A stretch of 44,274 bases of DNA, from positions 1-44,274 of IMG/VR virus record IMGVR_UViG_3300027906_000036; one strand, given 5' to 3'. Each line of letters begins with the position of its first letter. The stretch's first letter is position 1. The position numbers and the translations under genes are program-made. Below the pieces are notes generated by a model, which worked only from the letters and a program-made list of their open reading frames with translations, ran no database searches and had not been told where the DNA came from. Positions 6,276 through 13,354 of the stretch are shown piece after piece. Source of the DNA: a virus.

Positions 6276-8122
6276 TTCTTTAGTTTTCTAATTGTGCGTT
6301 TAAAATATGGTGCATAGATTTTTACTGGTTCTTCTTTTCCTTTTACGGTTATTTCGTCAAGTTCTTTTACTTTGATATCGTCAGGCAGTTGGTCTAATGT
6401 GTATTGTGAAAGTATAATAGGTGTATCAAATGTTCTTGTTTGTACTTCAAGACGTGCACCTAGGTTTACTGCGTCACCAACTACTGAGTAATCGAACCTT
6501 GCTTCAGAACCCATGTTTCCCACTATGCATGGGCCAGTATTTATTCCTGTGCCAATCACAACGGGTGGTAATCCATATCCCTGTTCTTTGAGTTCTTTGT
6601 TCATTTGTTCAGTAAGCAGTTCTATTTCCATAGCACTTCTAACAGCCATTTCTGCGTGGTTTGGACAATCCAAAGGGGCATTCCAAAATGCCATCAGACA
6701 GTCGCCCATATACTTGTCGATGGTTCCACCATTTTTGAGTACGACTTTTGACATTGCGTCTAAGAATTTATTGATAAGTTCAACCAATCCTTCGGGGTCG
6801 TCCTCTTTCATATACTTCTCGCTTATTGGAGTGAATCCTACAATGTCGGCAAATAGGAATGAAAGTTCCCTTCTATCTCCACCCAGTTTCAATAGTTCAG
6901 GATTTTTTTGCAGTTCTTCAACCATGTCAGGCGATAAATATTTTTGGAACTGTTTCTTTATTTGTTCTTTCAATTGATACGTAGTGAAGTATTTGTTGAA
7001 AGATGCGTGACCAAAAACTAACAATGAGGCAACTGATGAGTAAAAGACATCGAGCAAAATCAAGTTCTCAATCCAAACGTAATACCCCGTATACGCCTGC
7101 AATCCAACGACACCTAGACTCCCTATCCCCGAAAGAACTGTGGGAAGTCTGTAGACCATTGCCAGTATTACTAGAGACGAAAACAGAACAAGAAAAATTT
7201 CAAGAAATTCAAGATAGTAGAATCGTTGTATTTGGAATCCTGTCAAGACGGTCTGAATTAAATTCGCTTGTACTTCATGGGGATACATTGCACCCATTGG
7301 GGTTGAAACTGGATTACTCAGACCTGAAGCAGTCAAACCCCATATAAGGATTTTATCTGCAGGGATTTCGTCCACCGCACTGACACGTTCAAACTGATTC
7401 CAAAATGCAATATTAAAGTCTGCATTAGGTTGTACTGTTAATGGTGGTAGTCTACCTATCCTTACCCATTCTACACCAACCTCAGGCGTAATCTTTATAT
7501 TGTAGGACTGTTGACCATTCATAACTCTCAATGTTTCTAGTGCGAGAGAGGGATATATCTGTCCATTCGCCATGACAGCGAGTGGAACTGCACGTACAGT
7601 TCCGTCTATAGAAGGTGAAGCACTTACAGTACCTACACCATAAACCGCCTCCTGTAGGGGTTGTATGGGACTAGAGATACCCTCATAACTGTATAACCAG
7701 TTTGCAGGGTCACCTTTACCTAACTTTGCGATACCAATATATGGTGCACTTCCAGTATCTTTTTGATTAGTTGGTGAGGCAGAAAGAAGTGAAAGTCTGT
7801 TTCCTAATGCTTGTCTAAGTTCTTCGTCTTCCCCGAATCTATCAGGTTGTGCAAATGTAGCGGTGAGGACAGAAGGATTTGTTTCAGACGTTTGATTTAT
7901 CATGTCTGCCCATACGCCTCTAGGGAATGGGAACTGTCCATATTTTTCTAATGTCTTTTCGTCTATGTCAACTAATACAATATCGTCAACCTGTATAGGT
8001 TCCTTTTGAGTTTGTAAAAAGTCAAAATAGTTGAGTCGGATTGACTCCATGAGAAACGGGTCTGATATACGAAGACCTACTAGAAGAGCGATGGTTATTA
8101 AAACCGTCCACCATTTATACAT
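6272..8122 (-). CDS. CHASE2 sensor / class III adenylate cyclase, membrane-bound
   Basis: Predicted transmembrane enzyme making cAMP from ATP, 616 residues. Order: an N-terminal membrane helix (about 5-22), an extracytoplasmic CHASE2 sensor domain (about 25-300), three membrane helices (about 305-395), a short linker and a class III cyclase domain (about 420-600). Catalytic residues are intact: metal ligands D426 (LFADIVGF) and D474 (MGDCLMAF), the adenine-selecting pair K470 and D550 (VVGDAVN), and transition-state residues N553 and R557. The K/D pair indicates adenylate rather than guanylate cyclase. It lies just downstream of the curli-type genes and SleB hydrolase, five bases from the latter. 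A complete CHASE2 cyclase is very unusual in a phage and was probably acquired from a bacterium. The ligand is unknown. Confidence 0.93.
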   Translation of the reverse strand: MYKWWTVLITIALLVGLRISDPFLMESIRLNYFDFLQTQKEPIQVDDIVLVDIDEKTLEKYGQFPFPRGVWADMINQTSETNPSVLTATFAQPDRFGEDEELRQALGNRLSLLSASPTNQKDTGSAPYIGIAKLGKGDPANWLYSYEGISSPIQPLQEAVYGVGTVSASPSIDGTVRAVPLAVMANGQIYPSLALETLRVMNGQQSYNIKITPEVGVEWVRIGRLPPLTVQPNADFNIAFWNQFERVSAVDEIPADKILIWGLTASGLSNPVSTPMGAMYPHEVQANLIQTVLTGFQIQRFYYLEFLEIFLVLFSSLVILAMVYRLPTVLSGIGSLGVVGLQAYTGYYVWIENLILLDVFYSSVASLLVFGHASFNKYFTTYQLKEQIKKQFQKYLSPDMVEELQKNPELLKLGGDRRELSFLFADIVGFTPISEKYMKEDDPEGLVELINKFLDAMSKVVLKNGGTIDKYMGDCLMAFWNAPLDCPNHAEMAVRSAMEIELLTEQMNKELKEQGYGLPPVVIGTGINTGPCIVGNMGSEARFDYSVVGDAVNLGARLEVQTRTFDTPIILSQYTLDQLPDDIKVKELDEITVKGKEEPVKIYAPYFKRTIRKLKK

Positions 8123-8127
8123 AGATT

Positions 8128-8622
8128 TTACCTATAGAATATATGTGCGGATATTTGTACTGTCTCGTTTAAATGGTGACTCCAATATGGTTGTATGTAA
8201 TAAGCATGATACCACATTGCACCTTCGGTCAAATCAAAATACTGACCGTTTAGTATTTCGTCTGCCAATTGAAGACTCTCCGCCCAAGTTTTACTGTCTT
8301 TTGGTTTATCCGACTTACCGTCACAAAACCACGAAAACTGACACATTCCTAATTTAGGAATAGTTTTACCTGTCCAAGAGGTTCTCCATTCTTTGGTTTG
8401 ATAAACTACGTCACATACCGTGTTAGGGAATTTATCATGTTCTACACGATTTAGAACTACATTTGCGACTGCAATCTTTCCTGCGAGAGGTTGATTACCT
8501 GCCTCAAAATATATGTTTTGAGCAAGACAATGATTGTCCATTTCTAGTTCTAAAGCTTCTACTTTTGTTGCACTAAAAAATAGCGCACAAAATACCAAGA
8601 TATTAATTAGTTTCATAGACAT
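8128..8622 (-). CDS. Exported cell wall hydrolase, SleB/CwlJ family (Hydrolase_2)
   Basis: Peptidoglycan hydrolase, 164 residues. An N-terminal signal sequence (hydrophobic about 4-20, cleavage near VEA) is followed by a SleB-type domain: CLAQNIYFEAGNQP with the presumed catalytic glutamate in YFEA, GKIAVANVVLNRV, FPNTVCDVVYQ and CQFSWFCDG. Family members are lytic transglycosylases or amidases. Because of its signal it can reach the periplasm without a holin, unlike the lysozyme at 2083-2529. Placed directly after the curli-type genes, it could open the wall for export or assist lysis. The start at 8622 is supported by GAGG seven bases upstream. Confidence 0.9.
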   Translation of the reverse strand: MSMKLINILVFCALFFSATKVEALELEMDNHCLAQNIYFEAGNQPLAGKIAVANVVLNRVEHDKFPNTVCDVVYQTKEWRTSWTGKTIPKLGMCQFSWFCDGKSDKPKDSKTWAESLQLADEILNGQYFDLTEGAMWYHAYYIQPYWSHHLNETVQISAHIFYR

Positions 8623-8662
8623 AATTATACCTCAAGAATTTGTTTTTGATAAGAGGGTTTTT

Positions 8663-8669
8663 TATTTAG
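8663..8669 (-). promoter_or_regulatory. Late promoter box upstream of the SleB-type hydrolase
   Basis: Minus-strand CTAAATA in the short gap after the second curlin-like gene. It gives a leader of roughly 35 bases with a normal Shine-Dalgarno. The box is followed by an A-rich run and ACCCTC, a pairing also seen after the late box at 30119. Confidence 0.4.
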
Positions 8670-8671
8670 GG

Positions 8672-9340
8672 TTAATTACCCTGCGTAACGTTGACTGAAC
8701 AACCACCTACTGTATGGCAGGTATTTGTTATATTGTATGACTGATTAGTCGAACCTTGTTGTAATAGATTTAAATTAGTATGTTCTGAACCTTGTAGTGT
8801 TATTCTTGCTTGATGACTACCACTTCCTTTTTGTTCAATATCTGTGATTGAATCATGTGAATTTTGATAATAGTATATGTGTGCGTAATGACTTCCTGAA
8901 CCTTCTTGCCAGTTTTCGTGTTCTACGCCGTTAACGTGAATGTCCATATTGAATGTGTGAGTTCCATTTTGGTAAACGTCAACTTCGTTATTGTTACCCC
9001 ATATGTGTCTACCATATGTAGCACCGTCAATCTGTGTTACTGTTTCTGTGTTACCAGTACCGTCAACGTCACCACCCCAGTTTCTTCCTGAACCCCAGTA
9101 TGATACCCAAGAAATTGAGTTACCATTCCCTGATTGGGATAGATTAAAAGTGTTGTTAGCATGTGCAAAAGTAAAATCGATATGGTTATCATATCCTATC
9201 TGCGTAATGTTAACAGTTGCATTATCACCGTCAGCAACTTGGTCTATGTGCACATGGTTATGTTCGTCACCAGCAAAGCACTGTCCTACAAAGAACAATA
9301 AAATTACTGCAATCCCTAAATGAGTTCCAGTTATTTTCAT
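8672..9340 (-). CDS. Curlin-like repeat protein 2 (CsgA/CsgB type), secreted
   Basis: Predicted amyloid fibre subunit, 222 residues. A signal peptide (residues 1-23, ending QCFA) is followed by curlin-type repeats with spaced Q-x-G-x-(N/D) cores, such as QIGYDN, QSGNGN, QNGTH, QEGSGS and QQGSTN. The mature part is rich in Asn, Gln, Gly, Ser and His. It ends with a Cys-x5-Cys loop and a last strand VNVTQ. I chose the ATG at 9340 because it overlaps the stop of the 46-codon gene (ATGA junction) and places the signal peptide at the N-terminus; an upstream ATG would add 13 residues. With CsgG and CsgF upstream, it is a likely substrate of that exporter. Confidence 0.85.
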   Translation of the reverse strand: MKITGTHLGIAVILLFFVGQCFAGDEHNHVHIDQVADGDNATVNITQIGYDNHIDFTFAHANNTFNLSQSGNGNSISWVSYWGSGRNWGGDVDGTGNTETVTQIDGATYGRHIWGNNNEVDVYQNGTHTFNMDIHVNGVEHENWQEGSGSHYAHIYYYQNSHDSITDIEQKGSGSHQARITLQGSEHTNLNLLQQGSTNQSYNITNTCHTVGGCSVNVTQGN

Positions 9341-9477
9341 TCTTGATTGTGACGTGGGTCTTGTTGTTGTTTTATCCATTCTTCTATTCTTTTTTGTTGT
9401 TCTGCAATTGTTTCTGCTTGGTCTTTAATTTTCTTTTCTTGAAATCTAAGTCTTTGCTGTTGTTGTTTTTGGCTCAT
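9337..9477 (-). CDS. 46-aa glutamine-rich coiled-coil protein in the curli cluster
   Basis: Small gene found by translating the gap between the FecR-like and second curlin-like genes. It encodes 46 residues, highly charged and Gln-rich (starts MSQKQQQQRL, ends DPRHNQE), predicted as one long amphipathic helix. Its ATG overlaps the FecR-like stop by one base (TAATG), and its own stop overlaps the next ATG. This chain of overlaps strongly suggests that it is translated. It has no signal peptide, so it should stay in the cytoplasm. A role as a chaperone or as a coupling device for the curlin gene is conceivable. Function unknown. Confidence 0.7.
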   Translation of the reverse strand: MSQKQQQQRLRFQEKKIKDQAETIAEQQKRIEEWIKQQQDPRHNQE

Positions 9478-10610
9478 TAATTTTGTTGTGTAATTATAAT
9501 ATTGATTGCTTGGTCGCCACCCATATTAATTACACTCTCCTTTTCGTTAGTTACGGTCACTATTTGTGCCATTGCGTCTACTGGTAATTTAATACTTATG
9601 GTTCCGTTTACTTCACGATAGAACGTAACCAATCCACTTCCTGTATCAACTATTGTATTGTACTGCGTGTCTTTATCAAAACCTATAGCAGTACCTTCTA
9701 TTCCAAATGTATTTCCACCACTATCTGCAGTTCTGTTTATACCCACTTTCCTATCTAACTCTTCTACAATATCAAGTAAGTCCTGTAGAAAATCAACATC
9801 TAATAGGTCTATATCTAATTCAGTAAATTCTAATTCACCTTCTGAGTCTTTCAATGCGTCTGTATCAAGACCGTCAAACTCTAAAAAGTCCACGTCCAAG
9901 ATACCACCGTCATTTGATTCTGTAGCAGACTCCTCTATCACCTTAGAAATATCTTTAGGTTGACTCACAATAAACATATTATTAATCAAACTTGGTGTGA
10001 TATTGTTTATCACCACAGGTGTAGTTGGGTATGAATTTAAAGTAGATACCATTGTGGCTTGATATGCTTCTTCTAATACTACGTCCGTACCTGATTCATT
10101 ACTAACTGTAATCGAACCTGATGCGTCACCGTTTGCGTCAGGCAAAAGTATAATAAGGCTTCGCCCGAGTTCATCGATGGTTGTCGTAAAATCTGTGCCA
10201 TTAATCGCTATGTTAGCAGTTGGCGTAGAAATCGCAATGTTCGATTTATTCATTTTACCCAGTTTACCTGAGGCAAAACGAGCTGTACCCATTACCATTC
10301 TCATCGACATTTTCGATAAGTCGGGGTTAGGGTCATAATATACTTCGTCTATGTAGACCAGTGTATGTTCTGTTAATGCAAGTTCTTCTTCGTCTAAGAA
10401 CTCAATTAGCATTCTCCCATTCCCAGTTTCCGCCTCGTCATAAAGGTTTATACTAGGAAAATCAGTAGAGGGTATTTTATTACCTTCTCTGATAATGTTT
10501 CCAATACCAGTTTGTTCAACTATGTCTCCTATCGTATCCGCATAAGAGGGATACGACAGAAGTATAGCACTAATCGTTAGTATCTTTTTGGTTAATTGTA
10601 ACTGTAGCAT
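9477..10610 (-). CDS. FecR-domain secreted protein in the curli cluster
   Basis: Exported protein of 377 residues. It has a signal peptide (1-24, ending SYA), then a FecR-like beta domain (about 30-190, including the ISTPTANIAINGTDFTT motif typical of the family), then an acidic D/E/L-rich linker (about 225-290), then a C-terminal beta domain ending in INIIITQQN. FecR-type domains occur in surface and sensor proteins and bind polymers or partner proteins. Placement between two curlin-like genes suggests a periplasmic or surface accessory of the fibre. The gene overlaps the upstream curlin gene by 41 bases. The FecR family call is good; the role is inferred from context. Confidence 0.85.
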   Translation of the reverse strand: MLQLQLTKKILTISAILLSYPSYADTIGDIVEQTGIGNIIREGNKIPSTDFPSINLYDEAETGNGRMLIEFLDEEELALTEHTLVYIDEVYYDPNPDLSKMSMRMVMGTARFASGKLGKMNKSNIAISTPTANIAINGTDFTTTIDELGRSLIILLPDANGDASGSITVSNESGTDVVLEEAYQATMVSTLNSYPTTPVVINNITPSLINNMFIVSQPKDISKVIEESATESNDGGILDVDFLEFDGLDTDALKDSEGELEFTELDIDLLDVDFLQDLLDIVEELDRKVGINRTADSGGNTFGIEGTAIGFDKDTQYNTIVDTGSGLVTFYREVNGTISIKLPVDAMAQIVTVTNEKESVINMGGDQAINIIITQQN

Positions 10611-11295
10611 TATCAGAACTCAACTGTAAGTCAATCTTGCCTGGGCATGTTTTATTTCCACATGTACCTGACTGTTGAATAATATCCATATTGATACTAT
10701 CACCTGTATGCACAACTTTTAAGTCGTGGTCAGATGCGTCAAGTTGTTTTGTGTCAATGTTATTACTGTCACCAGTAATTTCCATTTCCCATTTAGCTTG
10801 GTCTGAATCTATGTCTATAAAGAAATCGTTAGAATCTCCTATAAGCGTTAAGTCAAAATCCAAATAGTTAGCACTAGCGGCATAACCTTGGTCATAATCC
10901 CAAGTGTTACTACTACCTGTAACTGCGACATTGATGTTCGTGTTATCAGAATCACCAGTATCGCCTATATTCCAATCAAAGATATTACTGTCACCAGTAA
11001 ATACCATATTAATGGTAGAACTATCTAATACAACAGGCCCGAATAGTTGGTTGCTGTTACCGATTTGGTCAAGGTTGAACGTATTCGTTGTACCTGTCAA
11101 AATCATATCGGTTGCTACCGAACCGTTTTCTATAGTTCCACCGAATTTATTTCCGTAACCAACTTGGTCAATCGTTAATGTTAACGTATCACCTGATTGT
11201 TGCAAAAATATTTCGTTGTCGTCATCAGCTATAAGAGGCATTACAGACATTGCAAACAATAAACCTAAACATAATTTTAGTTTATTCATTTTCAT
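10570..11295 (-). CDS. Curlin-like repeat protein 1 (CsgA/CsgB type), secreted
   Basis: Predicted secreted amyloid-like subunit, 241 residues from the ATG at 11295 (11289 is an alternative). The signal peptide spans about 1-24 and ends near LIA. The mature part has about ten short repeats, early ones of the Q-x-G-x-x-N kind (QVGYGN, QIGNSN) and most of the T-G-(D/S)-S-N kind. Near the C-terminus is a Cys-x4-Cys pair (SGTCGNKTC), followed by a last strand VTINQ; the second curlin-like protein ends in the same way. A longer reading frame would add 15 residues ahead of the signal peptide, which makes the internal start better. It directly follows csgG with a 14-base overlap. Confidence 0.85.
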   Translation of the reverse strand: MKMNKLKLCLGLLFAMSVMPLIADDDNEIFLQQSGDTLTLTIDQVGYGNKFGGTIENGSVATDMILTGTTNTFNLDQIGNSNQLFGPVVLDSSTINMVFTGDSNIFDWNIGDTGDSDNTNINVAVTGSSNTWDYDQGYAASANYLDFDLTLIGDSNDFFIDIDSDQAKWEMEITGDSNNIDTKQLDASDHDLKVVHTGDSINMDIIQQSGTCGNKTCPGKIDLQLSSDNATVTINQKDTND

Positions 11296-12190
11296 ATTCG
11301 TCTTTATTCTCCTCGATGGCATGTCTTTCATTACCGCCATCTATTTTATGAGGGTGTCTATGTCGTCCGTCAATTGTCCAGTAACGTCTATCGTGTCCTT
11401 GATAAATCATTTCTAGAACAGCAGCTTCTATAGCAGCCCTCGTTGCAAAAGTCACCGACTCATTCTCTGTCACACCGTCCTCAATCTCAATGAGTTGAGT
11501 ATCCATATCTACAAATTTAAATACATCGAATCCTTGCGATACACTTAGTACAGTCTTCTTGGTCTGAACGTTCATAAGAACTTCACCAGTCAATGTACTA
11601 ACTGCTCTCAAAGAAACGACAATCGTATCTCTACGATAGGCAGTCGAGTGTCCTACGCCAAGCGTTCTTGCACCTCGGCCGCCAGTTTCCATATTGGTAT
11701 CATACCCTATAACTCCACCTTCGAGTATGATGCCAGCAAATAAAAGAGGTTGAATAGTTTCTTTACTCTCACCCTCTTCTTGAAATTGTTCTCTTGTACT
11801 TCTGACTATTTGTCTTTCACGTACAAGATTATCTAATCCTTCTCTTTCAACTACACGGAACCAACTTCCACCCCCTGCAGTTTTGAGTGCGTCTATCAAC
11901 ATTGCGGTCACTCCTTGACTGACTGCTGTACTAAATGTTGCGACACCGTCTTGTCTTTTTCTCTGTCCTGTTAGGTCTTTAAACCCATAGACAGCAACCA
12001 CTGGCATAACCTCAGCGGCTGGTAAATCTAATAATAATGCATATGCTGGAAGTTTGATTGCTTCAGGTTCTTCAATACATTCTCCGTACTCATTCATTAT
12101 CAGAGATGTACAGGAATCTTTCATGTGAGGTATTCCTGCACAACTAGATAGCAAGAGTACAAGCACTCCAACTAATAAAAGATTCTTCAC
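11282..12190 (-). CDS. csgG: CsgG-family outer-membrane curli secretion pore
   Basis: Lipoprotein that forms the ungated nonameric channel for curli subunits in the outer membrane (known for E. coli CsgG). The 302 residues carry a signal peptide with lipobox LSSC and lipidated C17, then the family pattern: VAVYGFKDLTGQRK, a VSQGVTAMLIDAL helix, VVEREGLDNLVRERQ, GGVIGYD and a SLRAVSTLTGEVL strand. The C-terminal tail (about 270-302) is His-rich then acidic and is extra relative to E. coli CsgG (277). It overlaps csgF by one base. A complete CsgG beside CsgF and candidate substrates makes a working exporter plausible. Confidence 0.96.
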   Translation of the reverse strand: MKNLLLVGVLVLLLSSCAGIPHMKDSCTSLIMNEYGECIEEPEAIKLPAYALLLDLPAAEVMPVVAVYGFKDLTGQRKRQDGVATFSTAVSQGVTAMLIDALKTAGGGSWFRVVEREGLDNLVRERQIVRSTREQFQEEGESKETIQPLLFAGIILEGGVIGYDTNMETGGRGARTLGVGHSTAYRRDTIVVSLRAVSTLTGEVLMNVQTKKTVLSVSQGFDVFKFVDMDTQLIEIEDGVTENESVTFATRAAIEAAVLEMIYQGHDRRYWTIDGRHRHPHKIDGGNERHAIEENKDEYENE

Positions 12191-12702
12191 TAAAAACCCC
12201 CAGTACCAATCGGAATTTCAATAGTTGTTGTAGTTCCGTCACTACCGACAATTGTCATTACAATCCAATCGTCACATAGTCCGTCATCGGTACAAATGTT
12301 CTTCCTTTCGTAAGTAATTGTATTTCCTTCCAGTGTAAACGTTCCGTAGTTTGCACCTTCTTCGTTTGAGAACATATTTTCAACTAACTGTTTTGATAGC
12401 TGAGCATAAATTCTCGATTCCAAATTCCTTATGAATTTGGCTAAAACTGTATTTTCTGCTTCTCTTTGTTGTTTCAAAAGAGCTGCCCTAATGTCCTCAG
12501 CAATCTTGTCTGTCCTAGACTTCTCCTGATTCTCAATTGTCAAATAATGGGCAGAAGTTCCCACGCCACTAAAGCTTGGGTTTTTAAATTTATGTACCAG
12601 TTCGTCTGCTTGTACCGAGGGGGACAAACTTATAATTGATACAACAAAGATTGATATTAAAACTCCAAGTTCTAAATTATCTTTTATTTTTTCCTTTCTC
12701 AT
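12190..12702 (-). CDS. csgF: CsgF-family curli assembly protein
   Basis: In E. coli, CsgF caps the CsgG pore and helps nucleate the fibre at the surface. This 170-residue homologue has a signal peptide (about 1-32, ending VQA) followed by ELVHKFKNPSFSGVG, matching the pore-binding N-terminus of CsgF (F-x-N-P-x-F-x-G). A helical segment then leads to the C-terminal strands WIVMTIVGSDGTTTTIEIP. A helix of about 30 residues (about 60-100) and a C-x-x-x-x-x-C pair are additions to the E. coli version. The start overlaps the upstream membrane-protein gene by 26 bases and its stop overlaps csgG. Assignment is strong because motif and neighbour agree. Confidence 0.93.
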   Translation of the reverse strand: MRKEKIKDNLELGVLISIFVVSIISLSPSVQADELVHKFKNPSFSGVGTSAHYLTIENQEKSRTDKIAEDIRAALLKQQREAENTVLAKFIRNLESRIYAQLSKQLVENMFSNEEGANYGTFTLEGNTITYERKNICTDDGLCDDWIVMTIVGSDGTTTTIEIPIGTGGF

Positions 12703-12988
12703 TCTTCTTTACCTCTTCGAGAGCCTCTTTCTCCTCTGCGTCTTGCAGTATTTCTTGGCGCTCACGATATTCCAAAACAGTATTCACTTTCTCTTGAAGA
12801 CGAATCATGTCTTGGTCAAGCATTCTTAGCTGGTCAGTTAATTTTATACTTGCAGTGAACATGCGTCCCAATGCAGGTTTAACTTCATTTGTTATGAATT
12901 TCCAAACATACCATATGAAGTATCCCATACCTATAGACATAACAACGGGGAATCCAAATTCGGCGATTAGTTTAGCTATTTCGCCCAT
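12677..12988 (-). CDS. Small membrane protein with coiled-coil tail (possible holin-like)
   Basis: Protein of 103 residues with one membrane helix near the N-terminus (about 11-33, FPVVMSIGMGYFIWYVWKF) and a long charged helical tail predicted as a coiled coil. It has the same plan as the next gene downstream (12993-13286), including a Gly-x-Pro turn at the start of the helix, so the two look like diverged tandem paralogues. One-helix proteins with charged tails include BhlA-type holins, but nothing here proves that. It is translationally linked to csgF by a 26-base overlap. Confidence 0.75.
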   Translation of the reverse strand: MGEIAKLIAEFGFPVVMSIGMGYFIWYVWKFITNEVKPALGRMFTASIKLTDQLRMLDQDMIRLQEKVNTVLEYRERQEILQDAEEKEALEEVKKNEKGKNKR

Positions 12989-12992
12989 GATA

Positions 12993-13286
12993 TCAGTCCC
13001 TTCTTGCGTCTATAGTTCCATCCTCTACAAAATTCTCCGCACGTGCGACTCTATCAACTGGGGGCGCTACGTCTAATGCACTACTAACTAATAAATCTAT
13101 GCGTATTATGTCGTTGTTCATTACACGTGCCCTAGTTTCGAGCATGGAAATGATGTTTTCTGTGGACGCTATTTGTCCTAAGACTGAATCAAAAGTAAAT
13201 TTTAATGTCAGATAAATGAAGAAAGCCATCACTACCGCAGTCCCGATAGGGATTCCCACTTCACTTAAGAATTGAAATATGTCCAT
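12993..13286 (-). CDS. Small membrane protein, paralogue of the preceding family
   Basis: Protein of 97 residues: one membrane helix (about 9-31, VGIPIGTAVVMAFFIYLTLKF), a helical middle and a short acidic tail. Helix position and the Gly-x-Pro motif match the 12677-12988 product. A late box CTAAATA lies exactly five bases before the ATG and no Shine-Dalgarno is present, so it is expected late and perhaps from a leaderless mRNA. It starts the transcription unit that runs into the curli-type genes. Holin, curli accessory or anchor are all possible; unknown. Confidence 0.75.
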   Translation of the reverse strand: MDIFQFLSEVGIPIGTAVVMAFFIYLTLKFTFDSVLGQIASTENIISMLETRARVMNNDIIRIDLLVSSALDVAPPVDRVARAENFVEDGTIDARRD

Positions 13287-13291
13287 ACACC

Positions 13292-13298
13292 TATTTAG
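13292..13298 (-). promoter_or_regulatory. Late promoter of the curli-cluster unit (leaderless spacing)
   Basis: Minus-strand CTAAATA, five bases from the ATG at 13286. A second copy, CTAAATA at 13323-13329, lies 31 bases upstream. If gp55 uses these boxes, the curli-type genes are late genes. Confidence 0.55.
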
Positions 13299-13324
13299 GG
13301 GAATGGACTTCTAGGAAGGAAGTA

Positions 13325-13352
13325 TTTAGGGCGATTTTTTTACCGCCCTAAA
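13325..13352. other. Perfect 9-bp hairpin overlapping a late box
   Basis: TTTAGGGCG at 13325-13333 pairs with CGCCCTAAA at 13344-13352 around a ten-base AT-rich loop. It lies just after the stop of the HeH-domain gene. There is no T-run after it on the minus strand, so it is not a classical terminator in the direction of transcription; the T-run is on the plus side. Its distal arm contains the late box at 13323. Confidence 0.55.
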
Positions 13353-13354
13353 GA

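Noticed and set aside
7003-7347. Plus-strand 114-codon frame opposite the cyclase
   Set aside because: Antisense to the CHASE2 and membrane part of a gene with complete motifs; no supporting signals.
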